Source: JAENVT01 sp031370745 (GTDB lineage Bacteria > Actinomycetota > Acidimicrobiia > Acidimicrobiales > Ilumatobacteraceae). Taken from it: a DNA stretch of 7,593 nucleotides. A program made the translations under genes and the position numbers. The notes beneath the pieces are model-generated. The model saw nothing but the letters and a program-made list of their open reading frames with translations, was not told where the DNA came from and did not search any database. Positions 1-5,594 of this stretch are shown one piece after another. The stretch spans positions 1 to 7,593 of the forward strand of contig JANMQX010000040.1 in the NCBI GenBank assembly GCA_031370745.1, given 5' to 3'. Positions within the stretch are counted from its first letter, which is position 1. The number at the start of each line of letters is the position of its first letter.

Positions 1-245
1 TCAAGCGCGGGCTGCTCGGCTCGACCGACTTGTGGGGCTGGTGGAAGCAGGCTCGGGAGGGCCAGCCAAACGTCGATCGCAACGTCAGCATCACCCTCCT
101 CGACGAAGAACGCTCGCCAGTGTGGACCTGGCACTTCCGCAACGCGTTCCCCGTGAACTATCGCACCACGCCCCTCGACGCCAACTGCAGCGACATCGTG
201 GTCGAAGAACTGACCTTGACGTTTGACTCGATGGACATCGAATGA
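1..245 (+). CDS. Contractile-tail tube protein, gp19/TIGR02241-like (3' fragment)
   Basis: This is the C-terminal end of a tail tube protein of the T4 gp19-like family, which forms the inner tube of contractile phage tails and of phage-like extracellular contractile injection systems. The reading frame is open from the window edge (first full codon at base 3) to a TGA at 243-245, so only about 80 residues are seen and the true start lies outside. Visible family hallmarks are an LWGWW motif near the left end, the strand ITLLDEE, then TWHFRNAFPV, and a final segment VVEELTLTFDSMDIE; in this family the tail tube C-terminus has just this order (W-W, LLDE, W.F.NAFP, E.L...). A TTG at base 30 is an internal Leu codon, not a credible start. 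Whether it belongs to a prophage or to an eCIS cluster cannot be told from here, but the next gene is metabolic, so this is probably the downstream edge of that cluster. Confidence 0.85.
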   Translation, partial: KRGLLGSTDLWGWWKQAREGQPNVDRNVSITLLDEERSPVWTWHFRNAFPVNYRTTPLDANCSDIVVEELTLTFDSMDIE

Positions 246-300
246 GGGCGCGGCGCCACCTCCGGTGAAGATCGGGTCCTAGCGGAAACCTCTCCACCCC

Positions 301-1581
301 ATGACCAAGATCGCCGTCATCGGCACTGGCTATGTGGGCCTCACCACCGGCGCATGCTTTGCTCACATGGGTCACCACGTGGTCTGCGCCGACATCGACC
401 CGGTCAAGATCGCGAGCCTGCGTCGCGGAGTGATCCCGATCGTCGAACTCGGACTGCAGGATCTCGTCGCGGAAGGCATCGCCGAGGGACGACTGTCGTT
501 CGTGCTGGGCGCGGCAGTTGCTGCTGCCGATTGCGAGATCGCGTTCCTGTGTGTGCCGACGCCGCAGGGCGACGACGGGTCGGCCGACCTCACGTACATC
601 GAAGCCGCCGCCCGCGAGGTCGGTCCGGTCCTGCCGTACGAAGCCGTGGTCGTCAACAAATCGACCGTGCCCGTCGGCAGCGCCAAGGTTGTCGAGCGGG
701 TGATGGGCCGGCCCGATGTCAAGGTGGTCTCGAATCCCGAGTTCTTGCGCGAAGGCTCCGCAGTGCAGGACTTCCTCAAGCCTGATCGAGTGGTTGTCGG
801 CTGCGACGACCAGGCCGCTGCGTTGAAGGTCGCATCGTTGTACGACGGCGTCGGCGCTCCCGTGATCGTCACTGATCCGGCATCGGCCGAGACCATCAAG
901 TACGCAGCAAACGCGTTCCTCGCAACCAAACTCAGCTTCATCAACGCCATCGCCGCGATCTGCGAAGGCGTGGGGGCCGATGTCAACGACGTCGTCGTCG
1001 GCATGGGCTCAGACAAACGGATCGGCCAAGACTTCCTCCGCCCCGGCCCGGGATGGGGTGGGAGTTGCTTCCCGAAAGACTCGCGGGCGTTGTTGAAGAT
1101 TGCTCGAGACGCTGGCTACCACTTCGATCTGCTCGATGGCGTGATCACGATCAACGAGGAGCAGTTCCAGCGAGTCACCGACAAGATCCGCGTCGCAGCG
1201 GGAGGCGATTTGAGCAACGCGACCGTCGCCGTCTGGGGTCTCACGTTCAAGGCGCGCACCGATGATCTGCGCGATTCTCCTTCGTTGGCGATCATCAAAC
1301 GAGTCGTGGCCGCTGGTGCGACAGTGCAGGCATACGACCCAACCGTCGACGGCCCAAAACCGGGGCTGCCGACCGACATCACGATCTCCGAAACTGCGTA
1401 CACAGCGTGCAAAGGCGCCGACGTTCTCGCCGTCCTGACCGAATGGGACGAGTTCCGCTGGCTCGACGTCGACCAGGTTGCCGGGGCCATGGCTGGTCGG
1501 GCAGTCGTCGACGCTCGCAACCTCTTGGACAGAAACGACTGGCGCCGAGCCTCTTTCGATTACCAGGGCATCGGCCGCTGA
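301..1581 (+). CDS. ugd: UDP-glucose 6-dehydrogenase
   Basis: Oxidises UDP-glucose to UDP-glucuronate with two NAD+ in the cytoplasm. The 426-aa product is full length for the UDP-glucose/GDP-mannose dehydrogenase family. The N-terminal Rossmann domain has the dinucleotide loop GTGYVG at residues 8-13 and an Asp-Ile-Asp strand end typical of NAD binding. NPEFLREGSA lies at 145-154. The central domain has KYAANAF with Lys200 and Asn204, and GWGGSCFPKD at 251-260 holds the catalytic Cys256 and Asp260. These four match Lys204, Asn208, Cys260 and Asp264 of the Streptococcus pyogenes enzyme with a constant offset of four. The C-terminal UDP-binding domain contains GLTFKARTDDLRDSPS at 313-328. GDP-mannose dehydrogenase is the main alternative, but a UDP-glucuronate decarboxylase two genes downstream favours UDP-glucose as substrate. 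There is no Shine-Dalgarno before the ATG at 301, and the 55-bp gap from the tail gene shows no convincing promoter or terminator. Confidence 0.95.
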   Translation: MTKIAVIGTGYVGLTTGACFAHMGHHVVCADIDPVKIASLRRGVIPIVELGLQDLVAEGIAEGRLSFVLGAAVAAADCEIAFLCVPTPQGDDGSADLTYIEAAAREVGPVLPYEAVVVNKSTVPVGSAKVVERVMGRPDVKVVSNPEFLREGSAVQDFLKPDRVVVGCDDQAAALKVASLYDGVGAPVIVTDPASAETIKYAANAFLATKLSFINAIAAICEGVGADVNDVVVGMGSDKRIGQDFLRPGPGWGGSCFPKDSRALLKIARDAGYHFDLLDGVITINEEQFQRVTDKIRVAAGGDLSNATVAVWGLTFKARTDDLRDSPSLAIIKRVVAAGATVQAYDPTVDGPKPGLPTDITISETAYTACKGADVLAVLTEWDEFRWLDVDQVAGAMAGRAVVDARNLLDRNDWRRASFDYQGIGR

Positions 1582-1586
1582 CACCG

Positions 1587-1592
1587 TAGAAT
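1587..1592 (+). promoter_or_regulatory. -10 box TAGAAT, probable leaderless promoter
   Basis: TAGAAT fits the actinobacterial TAnnnT -10 consensus. It sits in the 19-nt gap after the ugd stop codon and ends 8 nt before the ATG at 1601, so transcription would start at or next to the A of the ATG. There is no Shine-Dalgarno in this gap, which fits a leaderless mRNA. No good -35 hexamer is visible at 16-18 nt spacing. Two minus-strand genes in this window have the same arrangement. Confidence 0.6.
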
Positions 1593-1600
1593 CGGCCATC

Positions 1601-2599
1601 ATGACTCCGGCAAGGGCACGATCACTGTGGCTTGCCACGCCGGCATTGCTCGTCGCGTGCTCGAGCTCACCCAGCGCTCAGCCCTTGTCGACACGGGCGA
1701 CTCCGGTGGTCACCGAATCCGTCGAGCCGGCCAACGTCGTCGCAACGGTTGCACCGACGAGCGCCCCCACGTCGTCAACGCTCGCTGCAGCCACCACCCT
1801 CGTGCCGGTGGATCCATCGATCCTCATCCCGATCGCGCTGGGCAACAAGCCCTTCCCTGCCGACGCCGACGCGCTCGCCACTGCCCACCATGGATACACG
1901 GGCGATCCCAACGCAACATTGCAGCAGTGGTTGATCGCGCCGATGGCAGTGCCCAGTGGGCCCGATGTACGACTGCTCGGCTTCGAACGGACCGTCGGGA
2001 TCAACACGACGACCGCAACATTTCTCACTGGATCGATCGACCCGCAGACCGTGTTGGCAGCCATCCAAACCGCCCTTGCGCCCAGCCCGACCTACGGCGT
2101 CACTGCGTCGACGCGAACGGAGGGCACGGTCACGATCAAGGGTTTCGACGCCCAACCGACCACGGTGCAAGGCGAACCTCCTGGCTGGACAGTCGAGGCG
2201 AGCGCCGTCGATCAACTCGGAATCGTGCGAATCAAGCGAAGCGACTACTCGTTCGACAAAGCGGTGCCCACGTTTGCCGACATGCCCACCGAACTGCAAG
2301 CGGCAGTCCTCAACCAAGATGCAATCGCCGTGACTGTTGGTGGCTCGTTGACAAGCATTGCCTACGAGTACGGCGTCGCGGCGCTCGGTGAATCCCCACG
2401 GCATCACACGCGTTTGAGCTACGACATCGCACACGACTTCGCCGTCGCCACTGCCGACCTCGAGGCCATACTGACAACCGGTTGGAACACGAACGAACAA
2501 CCGGAGGCACTGAACTTCACATCGACGACGACGTCGGAGGTGTGGACACTCGACAAGATCGGCGGATCCACCCACCTGACCTACGACACTGGAAGCTGA
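1601..2599 (+). CDS. Secreted lipoprotein of unknown function
   Basis: A 332-aa predicted lipoprotein that I do not recognise. The N-terminus has Arg5 and Arg7, a short hydrophobic stretch, and a lipobox Leu17-Val18-Ala19-Cys20, so signal peptidase II should cleave before Cys20 and lipidate it. Residues 21-70 are rich in Ser, Thr, Ala, Pro and Val, as expected of a flexible tether from the membrane. The folded part (about 75-332) contains two stretches that may be related, 146-217 and 275-330: each has a short helix-like segment (VLAAIQTAL, ADLEAIL) followed by Thr/Ser-rich strand-like sequence, then a Trp-Thr strand. The frame is open back to 1478 inside ugd, but the ATG at 1601 is chosen because it starts the signal peptide and follows a -10 box by 8 nt. 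It lies between ugd and the decarboxylase gene on the same strand, so it may serve surface-polysaccharide export or assembly; that is inference from position only. Confidence 0.85.
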   Translation: MTPARARSLWLATPALLVACSSSPSAQPLSTRATPVVTESVEPANVVATVAPTSAPTSSTLAAATTLVPVDPSILIPIALGNKPFPADADALATAHHGYTGDPNATLQQWLIAPMAVPSGPDVRLLGFERTVGINTTTATFLTGSIDPQTVLAAIQTALAPSPTYGVTASTRTEGTVTIKGFDAQPTTVQGEPPGWTVEASAVDQLGIVRIKRSDYSFDKAVPTFADMPTELQAAVLNQDAIAVTVGGSLTSIAYEYGVAALGESPRHHTRLSYDIAHDFAVATADLEAILTTGWNTNEQPEALNFTSTTTSEVWTLDKIGGSTHLTYDTGS

Positions 2600-2632
2600 G
2601 ATGCCTTCCCCGACCAGAACACGACAAGACTG

Positions 2633-3583
2633 ATGCGTCACCTGCTCGCTGGTGGTGGTGGCTTCGTCGGCTCCCATCTCGCGGAGCTTCTCCTTGATCG
2701 CGGCGACGAAGTCGTGGTGGTCGACAACTTCGCCACGGGTCGGCGCTCGAACATCGCCGACCTCGCGGGCCACGAGCGATTCACGCTGATCGAACACGAC
2801 ATCACCCGTCGGCTGCCGAGCTTCGACGCCAAGTTCGATGCCGTTCTCGATCTGGCCAGTCCGGCCTCGCCCGCCGACTTTGCAACGATGCCGCTGGAGA
2901 TCTTGGCGGTCGGCTCGACCGGCACACGGAACCTGCTCGACATGGCAGTGGCCCACGACGCCCGCTTCTTCCTGGCCTCGACGAGCGAGGTGTACGGCGA
3001 CCCGCTGGTTCACCCGCAGCCGGAGACCTATTGGGGCAACGTCAGCTCGATCGGTCCCCGTAGCTGCTACGACGAGGCCAAACGGTTCAGCGAGGCCATC
3101 ACGATGGCGTATCACCGTGTGCACGGACTCGACGTTCGCATCGCTCGAATCTTCAACACCTACGGCGAACGCATGCGTCCCGACGACGGTCGAGTCGTCA
3201 ACACGTTGGTCGTGCAGGCCTTGCGCGGCGAGCCGATCACCCTGCACGGTGACGGCTCCCAGACGCGCAGCTTCTGTCACGTCGCCGACGAGATCATCGG
3301 GTTGACGGTCGTGCTCGATGGGGACCTCATCGGTCCGATCAACGTCGGCAACCCCAACGAGTTCACCATCCGGCAACTCGCCACACTGGTGGTCGAGCTC
3401 ACCGGGTCGGCGAGCCCGATCATCACCGTCGCCTTGCCGCCGGAGCGCGAGGGCGATCCAGCCCAGCGTTGCCCCGACATCAGCCTGATCAGCGCGGTCT
3501 ACGGGTGGAAGCCGACCATCGAACTTCACGAAGGACTGACCCGCATGATCGCCTGGTTCCGCAAGGCGGAGGGCATCGGATGA
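2633..3583 (+). CDS. uxs: UDP-glucuronate decarboxylase (UDP-xylose synthase)
   Basis: Extended SDR enzyme of 316 aa that converts UDP-glucuronate to UDP-xylose with bound NAD+ in the cytoplasm. The NAD loop GGGGFVG is at residues 7-13 and Asp31 ends the second strand to bind the adenosine ribose. The motif STSEVYGDP at 116-124 is followed by HPQPETYWGNV (127-137) and GPRSCYDEAKR (141-151), which carries the catalytic Tyr146-x3-Lys150. This order, especially the E-x-YWGNV and RSCYDE-K-R block, is the signature of UDP-xylose synthases and separates them from dTDP-glucose dehydratases and GalE. NTYGERM (175-181) and DGSQTRSFCHV (207-217) complete the substrate-binding part. The loop is GGGG where the family usually has GGAG, a mild variation. 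The start has no strong Shine-Dalgarno; the gap from the lipoprotein gene is 33 nt, so it is likely co-transcribed. Ugd upstream makes its substrate, and galE overlaps its stop codon. Confidence 0.9.
   Translation: MRHLLAGGGGFVGSHLAELLLDRGDEVVVVDNFATGRRSNIADLAGHERFTLIEHDITRRLPSFDAKFDAVLDLASPASPADFATMPLEILAVGSTGTRNLLDMAVAHDARFFLASTSEVYGDPLVHPQPETYWGNVSSIGPRSCYDEAKRFSEAITMAYHRVHGLDVRIARIFNTYGERMRPDDGRVVNTLVVQALRGEPITLHGDGSQTRSFCHVADEIIGLTVVLDGDLIGPINVGNPNEFTIRQLATLVVELTGSASPIITVALPPEREGDPAQRCPDISLISAVYGWKPTIELHEGLTRMIAWFRKAEGIG
3568..3573 (+). promoter_or_regulatory. Shine-Dalgarno GGAGGG for galE
   Basis: GGAGGG lies within the end of the decarboxylase gene, 6 nt before the ATG at 3580. It is the one strong ribosome binding site I see in the window. 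It supports ATG 3580 as the epimerase start over the upstream in-frame ORF beginning at 3469. Confidence 0.75.
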
Positions 3584-4575
3584 GTGTCCTGGTGACCGGC
3601 GGCGCCGGCTACATCGGCTCACACACAGTTCGCCGGCTCACCGCGTTGGGCCACGAAGTCGTCGTGCTCGATTCGATGGAGTACGGACATCGCAACGCCG
3701 TGATCGAAGCGGAGCTTGTCGAAGGCAACATCGCCGACCCCGACTTGATCGTCGAGCTGTGCACTCGACGCGACATCACCCACGTCGTGCATTTTGCCGC
3801 CTACAAGAACGTCGGCGAATCGATGGAACAGCCGTCGCGGTACTGGTTGAACAACGTCACCGGCACAGTGAAGTTGGTCGAGGCAATGCTCACCGCCGGG
3901 GTCAACGACATCGTCTTCTCGTCGTCGTGCTCCGTATACGGCACCCCGTCGATCGTTCCCGTCACGGAAGACGCATCCATCCAACCCGAGAGCATCTACG
4001 CCGAATCGAAAGCGATCACTGAACGCATCCTCCACTGGTACGGCATCAGCCATGGGCTGCGGTCGGTGAGCTTGCGCTACTTCAACGCCGCCGGTGCCAG
4101 TGCCGACAGCCGAATCGGCGAGGACTGGCGACAATCAATGAACCTCATCCCTCTGGTGATGAAGGCAACGCTGGGGAAGCGACCGCCCGTGAAGGTGTTC
4201 GGCGACGACTACCCCACGCCGGATGGCACATGCATTCGCGACTACATCCATGTCGACGATCTGGCAGACGCTCATGTCAAGGCGCTCGACTACCTGTCCG
4301 CCGGTGGAGCTTCGACAGCACTCAACGTCGGCACCGGCCGCGGCAGCAGCGTGATGGAGGTCATCGCAGCCACCGAACGGTTGACGGGGCGGCTGGTGCC
4401 ATGGCAAGGCGCGCCTCGCCGCGCCGGTGATCCAGTCGCGGTGTATGCCGACCCGACTCGGGCCGCGAGGTTGCTCGACTGGCACCCGCACCACGACCTC
4501 GACGACATCGTTGCCTCGGCATGGAAGTGGCACAGCACGCACCTCGACGGTTACGACGAATCACCCTCGCCCTGA
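3580..4575 (+). CDS. galE: GalE-type UDP-sugar 4-epimerase
   Basis: NAD-dependent SDR epimerase, 331 aa (E. coli GalE is 338), inverting C4 of a UDP-hexose or UDP-pentose in the cytoplasm. GGAGYIG is at residues 7-13, HFAAYKNVGES at 71-81, SSSCSVYG at 114-121 with Ser116 equivalent to E. coli Ser124, and Tyr140-x3-Lys144 is the catalytic pair. LRYFNAAGA (165-173) and DGTCIRDYIHVDDLADAH (215-232) are typical of GalE. The position equivalent to E. coli Tyr299 and human Cys307 is Val288, a small residue, so bulkier UDP-N-acetyl sugars may fit. The ATG overlaps the decarboxylase stop (ATGA at 3580-3583) and has GGAGGG 6 nt upstream, so translation is coupled. This context makes a UDP-xylose/UDP-arabinose or UDP-GlcA epimerase role as likely as a galactose role. 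Its last 25 bp overlap the end of the convergent hydrolase gene. Confidence 0.92.
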   Translation: MSVLVTGGAGYIGSHTVRRLTALGHEVVVLDSMEYGHRNAVIEAELVEGNIADPDLIVELCTRRDITHVVHFAAYKNVGESMEQPSRYWLNNVTGTVKLVEAMLTAGVNDIVFSSSCSVYGTPSIVPVTEDASIQPESIYAESKAITERILHWYGISHGLRSVSLRYFNAAGASADSRIGEDWRQSMNLIPLVMKATLGKRPPVKVFGDDYPTPDGTCIRDYIHVDDLADAHVKALDYLSAGGASTALNVGTGRGSSVMEVIAATERLTGRLVPWQGAPRRAGDPVAVYADPTRAARLLDWHPHHDLDDIVASAWKWHSTHLDGYDESPSP

Positions 4576-5315
4576 CGCTGGCGGTCGAGCCAACCGAGCA
4601 GCACTGCGACGGCGCGTGGATCGAGACGCAGCCGATGGCCGGCGCCGGGAATCAGTCTGAGTTCGGCTGCCCCATGAGCCTCGGCCAGTTGCCGGGCATC
4701 GACCGTGGGCACACTGTCGTCGTCGTCGCCGTGCATCACCAAGAGTGGCCGCGGCGCAAGCCTGCGGGCTGCGTCGACGGGGCGGAAGCGGCGCAACTCC
4801 CTGGCCCACTCGTCGAAGGACGGGGGGAAGCTCGGCGTGCGGATGGCACCGATGTCGCGAGCATGTTCGAGGAATCGCCGTGGCTGCTCTGCCCAATCGT
4901 CGAAGTCGGCGCGCGGGCTGAGCAACGCCGCGCCGCGCACGCGTGGGTCGTCGGCCGCGACACAGGTGACCACCGAACCGCCGGTGTTCGTGCCGACCAG
5001 CCAGATCCCGGTCGGCCCCGCCTCCTGGATCAGGTTGTCGATCGCTGCACGCAGATCGTCGACCCAACCTTGCAGCGAGAAGTCGCCTTCGCTGCTGCCA
5101 CATCCACGGAAGTTGAACGTCATCGCCGCCCAACCGAGCTCGTTGGCCATCCGGTCGATCAACTCCGGGAAGGTGCCGCCACTTTGGCGGGCATCGAGCG
5201 GCCCAATGGGGAATCCGTGACAAAGGATCACCCCCGGTAACGGGCCTTGGCGACCAGCGGGGCGCGCCAGGTACCGAGCCAGCGTGAGGTTGCCGGAGCG
5301 GAACTCGCCGTTCAC
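4551..5315 (-). CDS. Alpha/beta hydrolase with Asn at the nucleophile position
   Basis: A compact alpha/beta-hydrolase fold protein of 254 aa if started at the GTG at 5315. Strand-turn HGFPIG (33-38) would supply the oxyanion hole, and FNFRGCGSSEG (67-77) is the usual 'RGxGxSxG' segment. The nucleophile elbow reads Gly108-Thr109-Asn110-Thr111-Gly112, where G-x-Ser-x-G is expected; the Asn codon AAC is one base from Ser AGC. HGDDDDSVP (195-203) offers the acid (Asp199 by alignment to HGxxDxxVP) and GAGH (224-227) the His227. It may therefore be an inactive homologue or use a different chemistry; the substrate is unknown. The open frame reaches 5420, but that would run through the upstream small gene; GTG 5315 leaves an 8-nt gap from that gene's TAA and starts just before the first beta strand. 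No clear Shine-Dalgarno, so the start is moderately sure. Likely an operon with the 74-aa gene; converges on galE with a 25-bp overlap. Confidence 0.85.
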   Translation of the reverse strand: MNGEFRSGNLTLARYLARPAGRQGPLPGVILCHGFPIGPLDARQSGGTFPELIDRMANELGWAAMTFNFRGCGSSEGDFSLQGWVDDLRAAIDNLIQEAGPTGIWLVGTNTGGSVVTCVAADDPRVRGAALLSPRADFDDWAEQPRRFLEHARDIGAIRTPSFPPSFDEWARELRRFRPVDAARRLAPRPLLVMHGDDDDSVPTVDARQLAEAHGAAELRLIPGAGHRLRLDPRAVAVLLGWLDRQRQGEGDSS

Positions 5316-5323
5316 ACGTGGGC

Positions 5324-5548
5324 TTACGCTCTCGGCTTGCGGCGGCGACGGATGGCGCCTTGCTTCGCTAGTTCGTATCCGCGATTGCGTGCCTCGACCA
5401 GAGTGTCGGGACCGAAGCACAGACCCGTTTCGGCGGCGACGATCTCGTTGATCACGTCAGGGTCGTCCCAGCTATCGACGTCGTAGACCAGTTGGGTGCG
5501 CTTGTCACCGAGGAACCTGGTGTGCTCGAAGCGAGAGGGTCGCTGCAT
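5324..5548 (-). CDS. Small hypothetical protein, 74 aa
   Basis: I cannot name this gene. The 74-aa product starts with RFEHTRFLGDKRTQLVYDVD, has an acidic middle (SWDDPDVINEIVAAE, 26-40), then GLCFGPDTLVEARNRGYELA (42-61), and ends in a very basic tail (IRRRRKPRA, 66-74). The amino acid make-up is balanced and soluble, unlike the Arg/Ala/Ser-rich shadow frames of this GC-rich DNA, and I have the impression of similar short proteins in related actinobacteria, which a search would have to confirm. It has a TAGCGT -10 box 8 nt before its ATG, which strongly supports both the gene and its start. It is the first gene of a two-gene minus-strand unit with the hydrolase and is divergent from the DsbA-like gene, with 46 bp between the two starts. 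No membrane segment or signal peptide. Confidence 0.75.
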   Translation of the reverse strand: MQRPSRFEHTRFLGDKRTQLVYDVDSWDDPDVINEIVAAETGLCFGPDTLVEARNRGYELAKQGAIRRRRKPRA

Positions 5549-5556
5549 GACGCTCG

Positions 5557-5562
5557 ACGCTA
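5557..5562 (-). promoter_or_regulatory. -10 box TAGCGT, probable leaderless promoter
   Basis: On the minus strand TAGCGT is followed by 8 nt and then the ATG of the 74-aa gene (start at 5548). This is the same spacing as TAGAAT before the lipoprotein gene, and there is no Shine-Dalgarno between. Transcription is expected to begin at or next to the start codon. The box lies in the 46-bp divergent gap. Confidence 0.6.
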
Positions 5563-5579
5563 GCGCGGCGTTGCCTCGA

Positions 5580-5585
5580 TGCGAT
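5580..5585 (+). promoter_or_regulatory. Weak candidate -10 box TGCGAT for the DsbA-like gene
   Basis: TGCGAT ends 9 nt before the GTG at 5595 and differs from TAnnnT at one position. If used, it would give a leaderless mRNA starting at the GTG and place back-to-back promoters in the divergent gap. GATGAT at 5583-5588 is an overlapping alternative. Weak by itself. Confidence 0.3.
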
Positions 5586-5594
5586 GATGAGCCG

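Noticed and set aside
251..267. GGCGCC and a CACC-TCC-GGTG hairpin between the tail gene and ugd, as a terminator or regulator
   Set aside because: The stem is only 4 bp with no T-run after it; such short inverted repeats are expected by chance in GC-rich DNA.
372..1016. 214-aa minus-strand frame inside ugd
   Set aside because: Ser/Thr/Ala-rich shadow of a gene with all catalytic residues in place on the plus strand.
1478..1600. N-terminal extension of the lipoprotein into ugd (frame open from 1478)
   Set aside because: The extension would put the lipobox about 60 residues in and lies inside ugd; ATG 1601 follows a -10 box and begins the signal peptide.
1775..3622. 615-aa open frame on the minus strand, antisense to the lipoprotein and decarboxylase genes
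   Set aside because: Its length is striking, but it crosses two genes with clear motifs on the other strand, has no domain I recognise and has the Arg/Val/Asp-rich make-up of a GC-rich shadow frame.
4714..4730. GTC/CGTCGTCGTC trinucleotide run as a repeat element
   Set aside because: It simply encodes the Asp run in HGDDDDSVP of the hydrolase on the minus strand.
4521..5240. 239-aa plus-strand frame antisense to the hydrolase
   Set aside because: The minus-strand frame here has the full alpha/beta-hydrolase motif order; the plus frame has none and shares its GC bias.
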